From: an uncultured Lachnospiraceae bacterium
GTDB lineage: Bacteria > Bacillota > Clostridia > Lachnospirales > Lachnospiraceae
Direction of reading: 5' to 3'
Length of the DNA stretch: 64,000 nt
NCBI GenBank assembly: GCA_910585965.1
Contig: CAJUHH010000010.1
Location: 1-64,000 of the forward strand
How positions within the stretch are numbered: the first letter of the stretch is position 1; each line of letters starts with the position of its first letter. Under the pieces are notes generated by a model. The model saw only the letters and a list, made by a program, of their open reading frames with translations. It did no database searches and was not told the DNA's origin. The position numbers and the translations under genes are program-made. Shown one piece after another: positions 27,780 through 36,690 of this stretch.

Positions 27780-29042
27780 CTAAGGCGCAATCCCTTCCAG
27801 CCTTTTCCTGATTTCCTCATGCTGTTGCTTAATGCTCAAATAAAGCCCTATGGTTTCATCCTTCTGCTCCTCGTACTTCGCGATCACTTCATCGTAATGC
27901 TCCATCAGGCAGTCCACCGTCTGTTTGTTTATCTTATGGTTATCCGCATCCTCCTGCAGAATCTTCCGAATCTTCCCGCTGTCAAAAGAATCCTTATAAC
28001 TGCGCTTCCCATAAAGGGCGCTTAACATATCGGCCACAGCCGCTATCTGCTGGGGCAGGGTCAGATCCTTTTCCGAAAGCCCTCTGTGGTATCCCGTCCC
28101 GTCCAGCTTTTCATGATGCCTTGCCGCAATCTCCAGCACATCCTCATGCACCAGCCCGGAAAGAATCATTTCCGTAATCCTCACATGGGCCCTCATCACC
28201 CGCATATCTTTTTCATCCAGCCTTCCCGGAGATTCCAGGATATCGAGGGGAATCGCCACTTTGCCCAGGTCATGCAGAAGCGCGCCGTAATACAAGCTTT
28301 GCAGCTCTTTCGCGCCCAGCCCCATCAACCGCCCCAGCTGCATGGCAAAATTCACTGTGGACATCGTATGTACTACCGTATGCTCGCTCCTGAAATCAAT
28401 ACTGTAAACGAGCATCTCCAAAAATCCCTTTTTGTACTCTTCCGAAAATACGCCCCGGGACATAATATCATTCAGTTCATCCCTGTACTCCCCGCTCGCC
28501 AGCTTCGCCGTTATTCCATATTCCTTTTCCGCTTTATGGAAAAGATCCAGCGCTTCCCCGGAAAACTGGATATTTCGATATCTGGAGAAATAATCGTCTT
28601 TTATCTTCGTTTCCTTGCAGCGCATAAAGTTATCCATTTTATCCGCCAGCGCAAGGCATTCCGTAATATGGGAATATTTGCTTTTCACCATCCCATACCT
28701 GCTGTAGTTCAAATGATGATATAACACGACTTCCGCCTTATCGCCCATAGGGGATAAATATTTCAAAAAAAGAAAACCATAGATCGAATGGGACCATGGG
28801 CTTGCCGCCGTCTCAAAATCCGCCACATTATGCAGCCCCTCTTCCCGGTACAGCCCTATATCATGCAGCATCCCAAGCATTGCATAATCCAAAAGCTCCT
28901 GTTCGCCGTAATGCCTTTCGTATTCCAGCATCTTATAAAGCATATAACCTACGATCTCTCCATGTGCTATAATTTTCGGATTAATAATACTCAGCGTCCT
29001 TCGGATGATTTCATTTACATTTTGACTGTCAATCGCGCTCAT
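27780..29042 (-). CDS. HD-GYP domain protein
   Basis: A 420-residue protein with two HD modules. The N-terminal one has LGMLHDIGLYREEG (about residues 68-81). The C-terminal one carries the full HD-GYP pattern: ALLHDLGKVAIP (about 250-261), RAHVRITE, and HHEKLDGTGYHRGL (about 309-322). HD-GYP proteins usually hydrolyse cyclic di-GMP or related dinucleotides. No membrane segment or receiver domain is fused, so the input signal is unknown. It lies 12 bp from trkA and the small 29054 gene, in one minus-strand unit. Confidence 0.87.
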   Translation of the reverse strand: MSAIDSQNVNEIIRRTLSIINPKIIAHGEIVGYMLYKMLEYERHYGEQELLDYAMLGMLHDIGLYREEGLHNVADFETAASPWSHSIYGFLFLKYLSPMGDKAEVVLYHHLNYSRYGMVKSKYSHITECLALADKMDNFMRCKETKIKDDYFSRYRNIQFSGEALDLFHKAEKEYGITAKLASGEYRDELNDIMSRGVFSEEYKKGFLEMLVYSIDFRSEHTVVHTMSTVNFAMQLGRLMGLGAKELQSLYYGALLHDLGKVAIPLDILESPGRLDEKDMRVMRAHVRITEMILSGLVHEDVLEIAARHHEKLDGTGYHRGLSEKDLTLPQQIAAVADMLSALYGKRSYKDSFDSGKIRKILQEDADNHKINKQTVDCLMEHYDEVIAKYEEQKDETIGLYLSIKQQHEEIRKRLEGIAP

Positions 29043-29053
29043 AACTCCATCCC

Positions 29054-29428
29054 CTAATATTTTTCCGGATAATCGGTTCCTGTCTCCGTCTGCATGAGCA
29101 GTTTATACCGCTCCGGCTCCCTTTCCATCTTCAGCATCGTATCGAAAGCCCTCAGCACCATCTTGCTTCCGTTACTCCTCATGCCTGCATTCCCCCTGTC
29201 CATATGCGCCTTAAAATGATCGATCTGCCATACCATGATATCGACCAGCGTATATCCTTCTATCTTCGTCTTGCAGGAAAAATCCCCCGTTTCCGCATAA
29301 AAAAGGAACTCCTCCCCTACCGCAGGCGAAGCCATAAGGCCTTCCGCCAGCTTTTCAAGGAATTCCCCGCTTTCCCCCGCCCCATAACCAAGCCTGTCCA
29401 CCGCTTCTTTTACCTTCTGCCCATCCAT
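29054..29428 (-). CDS. Conserved-looking small hypothetical protein
   Basis: A 124-residue soluble, largely helical protein that I do not recognise. The start is taken at 29428 because GGAGG lies five bases before that ATG; a longer frame to 29494 has no ribosome site and would run into a hairpin. It is the first gene of the unit containing the HD-GYP protein (11 bp apart) and the Trk system. Confidence 0.6.
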   Translation of the reverse strand: MDGQKVKEAVDRLGYGAGESGEFLEKLAEGLMASPAVGEEFLFYAETGDFSCKTKIEGYTLVDIMVWQIDHFKAHMDRGNAGMRSNGSKMVLRAFDTMLKMEREPERYKLLMQTETGTDYPEKY

Positions 29429-29471
29429 ATAAACCTCCATGATTCCGCTTCGCTGAATCACAAATCCCGAT

Positions 29472-29558
29472 GAAAAATGCCGCTTTTCAGGCATTTTTCG
29501 AGAAATGATTTAGTTTCTCTTAGGCTGCGTTTTTGCAGCCTTAGTGAAACTTCATTTC
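29472..29558. promoter_or_regulatory. Two hairpins between divergent genes
   Basis: 29472-29499: AAAAATGCC pairs with GGCATTTTT around an 8-nt loop. 29502-29558: GAAATGA..AGTTTC..TTAGGCTGC pairs with GCAGCCTTA.TGAAACT.TCATTTC, with small bulges, around a GTTTTT loop. They lie between the leader of the 29428 gene and the AGCS gene. Function is unknown; the first could terminate in either direction. Confidence 0.55.
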
Positions 29559-29642
29559 TTCCACACTATGATATCAAAAGAAAACATATATTACAAGTCA
29601 CTCTTATATATTAGAAATAAGTAAATGTACAGGTGTTATCAT

Positions 29643-30977
29643 TTGAAAACAATATCCCTTGTCAACGACTTCCTCTGGAGTTTCCCGCTTTTATTCCTGC
29701 TTATGGGAACCCACCTGTTTTTCACCTTAAAACTGCGTATCCCCCAGCGCCGCATTGGAAAAGCCCTGCTTTTATCCATTACGCCTGAAAAACAAGAAAC
29801 TTCCAGTCGGAAGGCTTCCGATCATAAACGTTCCGACCGGAATCTCTCCGCTTTCGGCGCTCTGGCAACTACCCTGGCCGCCACTCTCGGCACCGGCAAT
29901 ATTATCGGTGTTTCCACTGCTGTCGCCCTTGGCGGGCCCGGCGCTGTCTTCTGGTGCTGGCTCACCGGCATTCTTGGCATGGCCACTTCCTATGCGGAAT
30001 GTTACCTCAGCGTGCTATATAAAGAAAAAAATACGGAAGGCTTTTTCGTCGGAGGACCCATGTATGTACTGAAAAATGGCCTGCGTCATAAAACGCTGGC
30101 CAAATTTTACGCATTTTGCACCGTATGTGCTGCTTTCGGCGTCGGATGCACCACCCAAGCCAATTCCCTGACGCAGACGACCTCTTCTACCTGGGGTCTC
30201 TCCCCCCATCTCGTAGGAATTGCCGCTGCTTTTGTTTCCGGCCTTGTCATATTGGGCGGCATCCGCTCGATCGGAAACATCTGCATGAAGATCGTCCCCG
30301 TCCTCGGCATCCTTTACATCGGAGGCTGCTGCGTCCTTCTCTTTCTTCACCGCGATGTCCTCGCCCAATCCGTCCTTCTGATCCTGCAATACGCCCTTGC
30401 CCCGAAAGCCGCCATAGGCGGAATCGCCGGCTATTCTTTAAAACAAGCAGCCAGGTACGGCATTGCCAGAGGACTTTTTACCAACGAAGCCGGTATCGGA
30501 ACCTCGGCCATCCCTGCGGCGGCTTCCGGCGCCAGCAGCCCCTCCAGGCAGGCTTATGTATCTATGACCGCTGTATTTTGGGATACGGTAGTCATGTGTC
30601 TCCTGTCCGGCCTTGTCATCGTCGCCAATATGCTGAAGCACCCGGAGTCTTTGCTGCATGTAAATGAAACAGGGCTCGCCGATGCGGCCTTCGCCTATCT
30701 CCCCTTCGGCGGCAGCCAGTTCCTCTCCCTCTCCCTGGCCGCCTTTGCCATCACCACGCTGATCGGCTGGTCCTACTTCGGGGAAAAGGCCTTTGCTTTC
30801 TTATGGGGCGACCAAAATATCAACGTTTATAAGCTGATCTATATTGTCATGATTTACATCGGGGCAGTTATCCCTTTAAACGTTGTATGGGAATGCACCG
30901 ATCTGATCAACGCTGTCATGGTGTTTCCGAATGTCCTGGCACTTTTCCTGCTTCGGGATAAAATAAGGCCGTCCTGA
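29643..30977 (+). CDS. Sodium:alanine/glycine symporter (AGCS family)
   Basis: About 445 residues with ten or more membrane helices. AGCS signatures are clear: VNDFLWSFPLLFLLMGTHL at the N-terminus, LAATLGTGNIIGVSTAVALGGPGAVFW (about residues 79-105), GLFTNEAGIGTSAIPAA (about 280-296) and a C-terminal TTLIGWSYFGEKAF. Imports alanine or glycine with Na+. The start is uncertain: TTG 29643 gives a family-like N-terminus and ATG 29625 adds six residues. No glycine riboswitch was recognised upstream. Confidence 0.93.
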   Translation: MKTISLVNDFLWSFPLLFLLMGTHLFFTLKLRIPQRRIGKALLLSITPEKQETSSRKASDHKRSDRNLSAFGALATTLAATLGTGNIIGVSTAVALGGPGAVFWCWLTGILGMATSYAECYLSVLYKEKNTEGFFVGGPMYVLKNGLRHKTLAKFYAFCTVCAAFGVGCTTQANSLTQTTSSTWGLSPHLVGIAAAFVSGLVILGGIRSIGNICMKIVPVLGILYIGGCCVLLFLHRDVLAQSVLLILQYALAPKAAIGGIAGYSLKQAARYGIARGLFTNEAGIGTSAIPAAASGASSPSRQAYVSMTAVFWDTVVMCLLSGLVIVANMLKHPESLLHVNETGLADAAFAYLPFGGSQFLSLSLAAFAITTLIGWSYFGEKAFAFLWGDQNINVYKLIYIVMIYIGAVIPLNVVWECTDLINAVMVFPNVLALFLLRDKIRPS

Positions 30978-30987
30978 CAGGAAGCCG

Positions 30988-32331
30988 TCAGCCATCAGGT
31001 CCCTTGCACGGACTTTGCCCTCCAAATACCACCGTTATCCTCGTCCCTTCCCCCCATTCGCTCTCCAGCTTAAGCCCGGCGTGGTTCTTCGCCACGATAT
31101 GCTTTACGATCGCCAGCCCGAGTCCCGTCCCTCCCGTAGATTTGGACCGGCTTTTGTCCACCCGGTAAAAACGCTCGAATATCCTCTCCTGATGTTCCTT
31201 TCCGATTCCGATCCCCGTATCTTCCACGCAAAGAACAGGGCAGCCTTTCTCTGTCTTCGTTTCCACTCTTACCCTTCCGCCTTCGCGGTTATAACGGATC
31301 GCATTGTCGCACAGATTGTAAACCAGTTCCTCCATCATCCGCCGTTCTGAACAAACGATGCACCGCTCCCCCTCGAACGCAAGCTCCACCCCATGCTTTT
31401 CCGCATGAACTTGCAGCATATTGACGCAAGTATCCGCAATCTCGCGCAGATCGATCATGGCAAATTCTTCTTCCCGCTCCGATGCATCCAGCTCCGAAAG
31501 ACGTATGACATCGTCAATCAATGTCAGCAGCCGATTGGAATTCCTATGGATTTCCCCCGCAAAACGGACGATATCCTCCCCAGCCGCCATCCCATTTTCG
31601 ATCAGCTCCGAATAACCCGATATCGCAGCCAGCGGCGTCTTCAATTCATGGGATACATTCGCCGTGAATTCCTGCCGCATTCCCGCGTTCTTTAAAATAT
31701 CCTCATGCTGCTTCCGAATGGTCTCTACAAAAGGGACAAGTTCCTCATATGCCTCCTCCAAGGGATGCTCCACATTCTGCGCAATCCTTTCGATCGGCGC
31801 CAGCAAGTTTTTTGTCAAAAAACGGGCGATCACCATACAAAGAACGAGCAAAATCGCCAGGATCAGGAATACCGCCGGAAGAATTCCCGCGAAAATGCTC
31901 CATATGCTGTCCGCTTCCCTCGCTACGCGGATCACGCTCCCGTCTTCGAGCCTGACTGCATAATAGAAAGAACTTTTCTGCACCGTATGGGATCTTCGTA
32001 CCGCCTCCCCTTCTCCTTCTTCCAAAGCCTGTAGGATTTCCGGCCGGCCGCTATGATTGTTCATTTCCGCGGCATCCGCGCTGTTTTCAAAAATAACTTC
32101 CCCTTGGCCGTCCACCCATGTCACCCGCAACAGCCCGCCGGAAGCGACAAGGTCGGATTGTAAAATATCCTCCCGATTTTCCGCTTCTTTTAATAAATAA
32201 GCATCCGTCCGCAGATCCTCCAGTATCTGCCCGCAAAACAGTTCATAGCAGACAAAGGCCACCAGCAGCATCGTCGCCAGGCTGGCCATGGCCGCGATCG
32301 CCGTCATCTGTATATAAATTCTCTTCTTCAT
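30988..32331 (-). CDS. PhoR-like sensor histidine kinase
   Basis: About 447 residues. Two membrane helices (about residues 8-28 and 155-178) flank a small extracellular domain. The cytosolic part has HisKA (TANVSHELKTPLAAISGYSEL) and HATPase_c (NLCDNAIRYN, VEDTGIGIG, GGTGLGLAIVKHI). The start at 32331 follows GGAGGCAGG; an upstream ATG adds an atypical tail. It starts 13 bp after the response regulator gene in an operon headed by a Na/Pi cotransporter, which points to phosphate sensing. Confidence 0.92.
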   Translation of the reverse strand: MKKRIYIQMTAIAAMASLATMLLVAFVCYELFCGQILEDLRTDAYLLKEAENREDILQSDLVASGGLLRVTWVDGQGEVIFENSADAAEMNNHSGRPEILQALEEGEGEAVRRSHTVQKSSFYYAVRLEDGSVIRVAREADSIWSIFAGILPAVFLILAILLVLCMVIARFLTKNLLAPIERIAQNVEHPLEEAYEELVPFVETIRKQHEDILKNAGMRQEFTANVSHELKTPLAAISGYSELIENGMAAGEDIVRFAGEIHRNSNRLLTLIDDVIRLSELDASEREEEFAMIDLREIADTCVNMLQVHAEKHGVELAFEGERCIVCSERRMMEELVYNLCDNAIRYNREGGRVRVETKTEKGCPVLCVEDTGIGIGKEHQERIFERFYRVDKSRSKSTGGTGLGLAIVKHIVAKNHAGLKLESEWGEGTRITVVFGGQSPCKGPDG

Positions 32332-32344
32332 CCTGCCTCCACAG

Positions 32345-33016
32345 CTATGCCATAAGCATATACCCCACATTTCTCACTGTTCGGATCATCTCCCCCGCCC
32401 CCTTTAATTTCTGGCGCAGCGTTTTGATATGCATATCCAGCGTCCTCGACTCCCCTTCAAAATCAGTTCCCCATACCCGGTCCAGAATCATATCCCTCGT
32501 CGTAACGATTCCGGCCCTGTTCATCAGCAGCTTTAAAAGCTCGTATTCCTTGTAAGTCAGCTCGCAGGGTTCTCCTCCCACCGTCACAAGCCGCCTTTCC
32601 TCATCCAGGCAGACATTCCCTATTTGCAGCTGTCTTTCCTCCACCGCCCGGCTTCTCCGCAGCAGCGCCTTGACTCTCGATATGAGTTCCATCACCCCGA
32701 AAGGTTTTGTCATATAATCGTCGGCCCCCATATCCAGCCCTTTTACCTTATCGATCTCCGACGTTTTAGCCGTCACCATAATAATTGGTATGTTCCTCGT
32801 CCCTGCCAGATTCCGCAGCTTCCTTACCACCGACAGCCCGTCTTCATCCGGCAGCATAATATCCAGCAGAACCAAATCCGGCTTTTCCTGCTCCATCTCC
32901 TTGTAAAAATCCTTTGCGCATGCAAAATCCCGGATCTCATATCCCGCATTCTTCAACGCAAACATTTCTATCTCCCTGATATTCCCGTCATCCTCTACAA
33001 TATATACCAACGCCAT
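32345..33016 (-). CDS. PhoB/OmpR-family response regulator
   Basis: A 223-residue response regulator. Receiver: acidic pair EDDGNIRE, phospho-acceptor Asp in LVLLDIMLPDEDG (about residue 53), VTAKT and the lysine in MTKPFG. Winged-helix DNA-binding domain with LTYKEYELLKLLMNRAG and TLDMHIKTLRQKLKGAG near the end. Between nptA-like and phoR-like genes (15 and 13 bp gaps). The 11-bp-spaced repeats upstream of the operon fit a PhoB-type target, so self-regulation is likely. Confidence 0.93.
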   Translation of the reverse strand: MALVYIVEDDGNIREIEMFALKNAGYEIRDFACAKDFYKEMEQEKPDLVLLDIMLPDEDGLSVVRKLRNLAGTRNIPIIMVTAKTSEIDKVKGLDMGADDYMTKPFGVMELISRVKALLRRSRAVEERQLQIGNVCLDEERRLVTVGGEPCELTYKEYELLKLLMNRAGIVTTRDMILDRVWGTDFEGESRTLDMHIKTLRQKLKGAGEMIRTVRNVGYMLMA

Positions 33017-33031
33017 ACTTTTTCACCCTTT

Positions 33032-34804
33032 TTATGGTAACATATATTTTTCCTTCATCCGTTTCACATCCTCGCCAAATTCGGGGTGGTCCTCCCCCTT
33101 CAGCAGATCCAAGTATCCATGTGCGGCGAATTCCTCTTCCGCAGCCTCAATCAAACTAACCGCAAGATTAGAGCAATGGTCTGCCACACGTTCATAATTT
33201 GTCGTAATGTCCGACAAGATAAATCCCATCTCGATCGTGCATTTTCCCTTCCGCAGCCTCTTAATATGCCTCTTTTTGATTTCTGCGTTCAAAGAATCGA
33301 TGGCTTCTTCCAAAGGCTCTACTTCTCTTGCCAGTTCCAGATCCTCCTCTTCCAGCGCTTTCCAGGAAATATCCACGATATCCTGCACCGCCTGGGAAAA
33401 TATCCTCAATTCCTCCGATGCCTTATTGGAAAAACAAAGATTTTTTTCTGCCAGCTCTTCCGCCGCTTCTTTAATATTCAACGCATGGTCCGAAATCCTC
33501 TCCAGATCGCCAATATTATGCAGCAGCAATGACAGACTGCTGTTTTCGCTTGCCGAAAGATCCCCCCCGCTTAATTTTACCAGATAGGAACCCAGTTCGT
33601 CCTCATAATCATCCACTTTCTTTTCTAATATTTCTACCTGCCGCGCTTTTTCCCCATTATAGCTGGAAATCAGCGACATAGCCAGAAAAATTGCTTCCCT
33701 GGCGCACTGCGCCATGTCGGCAGCCGCCGCGCGGCACTGTTCCAGCGCCAGGCCGGGCGTGGCAAGAAAACGGGCATCCAATATCTGCAAAGCCCCCTCC
33801 CCGCTGCCAGCCCCGGCGGCTTCTGTTTCCTCCTCCCGGATCGTCAGACAGGCCAGCTTTTCCAGCCATGAAGAAAAAGGAAGCAAGACAGCCGTGGCAA
33901 ACAAGTTAAATACCGTATGCACCGCCGCAATCCCTGCCGCGTTCGCGCTTCTCCCCATGAAGTCAAACCCTACTGCGGCATTCGCTCCATAAAAAACGAG
34001 CATGAAAACCGCCGTACCGACCAGATTAAAATACAAGTGAATCAGCGCCGCCCTTTTCGCGTTCCGGCTTGCCCCGATCCCGGAAATCATGGCTGTTACA
34101 CAAGTACCGATATTCTGTCCCATAATGATGGGAACCGCTGCCCCATAGGATACCGCCCCCGTCGCGCATAACGCCTGAAGGATGCCCACCGATGCCGACG
34201 AAGACTGAATTACCGCCGTCAGGACAAGCCCTGCTAATACCCCCAGCACCGGATTGGAAAATGCAGTCAGAATCCCCGTAAATTCCGGCACATCCGCCAA
34301 AGGCTTTACCGCCCCTGACATCGTTTCCATCCCGGACATCAATACTGCGAAACCAATAAAAATCATCCCTGCATTTTTTAATTTCTCCTGTTTGGAAAAC
34401 AGGAAAAATACGACTCCAAGAGCCGCCAGCGCCGGCGCGAAGGAAGACGGCTTGAACAGACGTATCCAAAAATTACTGCTCTCAATTCCTGCCAGGCTTA
34501 AAATCCAGGAAGTCACCGTCGTCCCCACATTCGCCCCCATAATGATTCCGACCACAGAAGACAATTTCATGATCCCCGCATTCACAAAACCGACCACCAT
34601 TACCGTTGTCGCGGAGGACGACTGGATTACCGCTGTCACCCCTGCACCCAGCAGAACCGCTTTCCATCTGCTGTTCGTCAGCTTCTCCAACAGCATCTCC
34701 AGCCTTCCTCCCGATGCCCTGGAAAGCCCGCTGCCCATCACATCCATTCCATACAAGAAAAATGCCAATCCTCCTGCCATAGTAAGAATTCCAAAAAAAT
34801 CCAT
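33032..34804 (-). CDS. Na+/phosphate cotransporter with PhoU-like C-terminus
   Basis: A 590-residue NptA-type transporter. Two inverted-repeat transport cores each contain the QSSSA signature (AVIQSSSATTVMVVGF near residue 59 and TAVIQSSSASVGILQA near residue 198), with paired GANVGTT and GQNIGTC loops. From about residue 345, a soluble helical domain with HNIGDLERISDHALNI and TNYERVADHCSNLA is a PhoU-like repeat pair that probably regulates uptake. First gene of the operon with the phoB/phoR-like pair. Confidence 0.93.
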   Translation of the reverse strand: MDFFGILTMAGGLAFFLYGMDVMGSGLSRASGGRLEMLLEKLTNSRWKAVLLGAGVTAVIQSSSATTVMVVGFVNAGIMKLSSVVGIIMGANVGTTVTSWILSLAGIESSNFWIRLFKPSSFAPALAALGVVFFLFSKQEKLKNAGMIFIGFAVLMSGMETMSGAVKPLADVPEFTGILTAFSNPVLGVLAGLVLTAVIQSSSASVGILQALCATGAVSYGAAVPIIMGQNIGTCVTAMISGIGASRNAKRAALIHLYFNLVGTAVFMLVFYGANAAVGFDFMGRSANAAGIAAVHTVFNLFATAVLLPFSSWLEKLACLTIREEETEAAGAGSGEGALQILDARFLATPGLALEQCRAAAADMAQCAREAIFLAMSLISSYNGEKARQVEILEKKVDDYEDELGSYLVKLSGGDLSASENSSLSLLLHNIGDLERISDHALNIKEAAEELAEKNLCFSNKASEELRIFSQAVQDIVDISWKALEEEDLELAREVEPLEEAIDSLNAEIKKRHIKRLRKGKCTIEMGFILSDITTNYERVADHCSNLAVSLIEAAEEEFAAHGYLDLLKGEDHPEFGEDVKRMKEKYMLP

Positions 34805-34872
34805 AACAACCTCGCATTCCGCCGCCTCTCGCAGCCGTAAAAAATGTTCCCTTTTAGTTTCTCATTTTTTTC

Positions 34873-34927
34873 ATTCTATATTACGCATGTAAAATGGAAG
34901 GCATTTCTATGTAAAACCCATGTAAAA
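34873..34927 (-). promoter_or_regulatory. PHO-box-like repeats and -10 element of the Na/Pi-phoBR operon
   Basis: On the minus strand TTTTACA occurs at 34921-34927, 34910-34916 and 34888-34894, i.e. at 11- and 22-bp spacing, with a degenerate unit (AATGCCT) in the missing register. A -10-like TAGAAT follows at 34873-34878. Seven-base units every 11 bp are the layout of PhoB/PhoP boxes that replace a -35 element. The site is ~70 bp upstream of the transporter start. Confidence 0.72.
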
Positions 34928-35000
34928 TATCCAGTCTATGAACCGTATTTTTTTCACCATACCAATATATTTTTTTATATAAGTTTTTCTCCATCTATGG

Positions 35001-35006
35001 TATAAT
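35001..35006 (+). promoter_or_regulatory. -10 element of the PRTase gene
   Basis: TATAAT at 35001-35006 in the AT-rich leader, 37 bp before ATG 35044. No convincing -35 box at standard spacing. Confidence 0.45.
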
Positions 35007-35043
35007 AAAAAATATTCCAAACAAGTCGAAGGAGGGTTTACAT

Positions 35044-35685
35044 ATGGAAGCAAACATGCAGAAAATTCTTGCGAAAGCGGACCGGCGGATTCAGATGAAG
35101 GTGTTTACCGGCCACTTCGTTACTCCCCACTCTCATATCACACGCTACCTCGATATGACTACATTGAAAACAAGGGCTTCAGAAGCTTCGGCTGTTGCCG
35201 AAACATTGGCGCAGCGCTACAGCATGCAAACGATCGTGGACACAATTGTCTGTCTCGACAATACAGAGGTCATCGGCGCTTATCTGGCCGCAGAACTTAC
35301 CAAAACCGGCATTGTATCCATGAACGCCCACCAGACCATATACGTCATCAAACCGGAAATCATCAGCGGACAGATCGTATTCCGGGACAACTATAAGCCT
35401 ATGCTGGAAAAGAAAAATGTATTTATCCTGCTGGGTACCGCTTCCACTGGCGAGTCATTGGAAAACTGCTACCACAGCGTCCTTTACCATGGCGGCAAAG
35501 TAGCTGGCATTTCTGCCGTATTCAGCGCCATTACGAAGATGGACGGGATCCCGATTGAATCCATTTTTTCCACGCAGGATATTCCCAACTACGCCAGCCA
35601 CCGGCCCAACGAATGCCCGCTCTGCAAGCAAGGGCAGCCGATCAACGCGCTCGTGAATGGATATGGGTATTCCAAATTGCAGTAA
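35044..35685 (+). CDS. Orotate phosphoribosyltransferase-like protein
   Basis: A 213-residue PRTase-fold protein. The segment NVFILLGTASTGESLENC (about residues 121-138) occupies the place of the PRPP loop, but the acidic pair usual before TG (for example DDVITTG) is replaced by LLGTASTG, so PRPP binding may differ. The C-terminus has a CPLCKQGQP zinc-ribbon-like turn. It resembles proteins annotated as OPRT in Lachnospiraceae, but no other pyrimidine genes are nearby. GGAGGG precedes ATG and a strong terminator follows. Confidence 0.72.
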   Translation: MEANMQKILAKADRRIQMKVFTGHFVTPHSHITRYLDMTTLKTRASEASAVAETLAQRYSMQTIVDTIVCLDNTEVIGAYLAAELTKTGIVSMNAHQTIYVIKPEIISGQIVFRDNYKPMLEKKNVFILLGTASTGESLENCYHSVLYHGGKVAGISAVFSAITKMDGIPIESIFSTQDIPNYASHRPNECPLCKQGQPINALVNGYGYSKLQ

Positions 35686-35706
35686 AAATCGTAAGACGCA
35701 TACTAC

Positions 35707-35750
35707 AAAAAGTGCCATGCAATCGGAAAACCTTTTGCATGGCACTTTTA
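35707..35750. terminator. Bidirectional intrinsic terminator
   Basis: AAAGTGCCATGCAA (35708-35722 region) pairs with TTGCATGGCACTTT (35735-35749), with A- and T-runs on both sides, so it can serve the PRTase gene and the convergent secreted-protein gene. Confidence 0.9.
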
Positions 35751-35783
35751 TCTGCCTGATATTATTTTACACCAGAATCCTCT

Positions 35784-36125
35784 CTAGTGATGTCCTCTCC
35801 CATGATGCCCTCTTCCGTGGTGTCCGCCTCTGCCTGAACGGCTGCTTTGCACAGATGCCTGCTGGTTCACGCAGTGGTCGCAGATCCCGTCTTCGTTCTC
35901 ATCAATAAAATAACCGCAAACACCATCCACATGGCCGCATACGCTGTTTCCATCTGCATCCACACACCGGCTGTTGTCGCAGATGCCATCTCCGTCCTCG
36001 TCAATAAAACAGTAATTTTCAGCACAATTCTGGCCGTTGCAATGATACTGCCCATGCGCAGATACCGGTAAAGACATGGAAAATGCCGCCAAACATGCCA
36101 GCCCTGCCACAACTGTTTTCTTCAT
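35784..36125 (-). CDS. Small secreted Cys/Asp/His-rich protein
   Basis: A 113-residue exported protein: signal peptide (residues 1-23, ...LPVSAHG), then repeated units CFIDEDGDGICD, CVDADGNSVC and YFIDENEDGICDHC, in which DxDxDG loops alternate with cysteines. The C-terminal tail consists of GRGHH/GHHGR repeats. The acidic loops look like EF-hand or thrombospondin-type-3 calcium loops, and the His tail could bind Zn, Ni or Cu. Calcium- or metal-binding at the cell surface is inference. Start chosen for GGAGG eight bases before ATG 36125. Confidence 0.75.
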   Translation of the reverse strand: MKKTVVAGLACLAAFSMSLPVSAHGQYHCNGQNCAENYCFIDEDGDGICDNSRCVDADGNSVCGHVDGVCGYFIDENEDGICDHCVNQQASVQSSRSGRGGHHGRGHHGRGHH

Positions 36126-36297
36126 AACCAATAACCTCCAATCATCATACCTTTTCACACTGTTTCCACATACCGTTTCATCCACGGATATGCGCCGTTC
36201 CTTATGCCCCCATTATAACACCTGCACCTTCCATATGCAACTGCCCTCCTCCTTATTTATTGTATTTAATTGCATACATTTTGGAAAAAAATATAGG

Positions 36298-36668
36298 GAA
36301 ATCAATTTCCGCAGGCAGCATCATGGGCCGATGGAACGGCTGGGGATTTGCAGATGCGGGAATGGGATCCGGCTGCCATTTCTGCGGGGAGATTCCAGTT
36401 GTTGTGTGGAATCAGAAATTTCACTTATGAAATGGTCAATAGCCCAGGGGGAAATTGCCATGGATGGCAATTTCAGGAAAAAAGGACACGGATGTCCTTT
36501 TTTTCCGCCCCGGACGATTTACTATGATTTTCCCATTTCATTAGTGAAATCTGATTGCAAACTTCAACTGGAATTTCCCCGCAGAAATGGCAGCCGGATC
36601 CCATTCCCGCATCTGCAAATCCCCAGCCGCTCCATCGGCCCATGATGCTGCCTGCGAAAATTGATTTC
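36298..36668. repeat. Foldback element B: long inverted repeat sharing ends and hub with element A
   Basis: Arms 36298-36401 and 36565-36668 are 104 bp each with only three mismatches, all transitions. The outer 15-20 bases (GAAATCAATTTYCGCAGG) resemble element A's termini. The hub, starting TTGTGT directly at the arm junction, contains the same two hairpins as element A, including the AAAAAAGGACACGGATGTCCTTTTTTT terminator, and ends CATTTCATTAGTGAAATCTGATT. Between terminus and hub the ~85 bp of arm have no visible similarity to element A. Like A, it lies between two divergent genes. It accounts for most of the gap 36126-36794. Confidence 0.93.
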
Positions 36669-36690
36669 TCTGGGAAAAATACATTTTCTG

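Noticed and set aside
29450..29642. Possible glycine riboswitch upstream of the AGCS symporter
   Set aside because: Neither the tandem aptamer core nor its conserved purine-rich loops are present; only two simple hairpins are seen.
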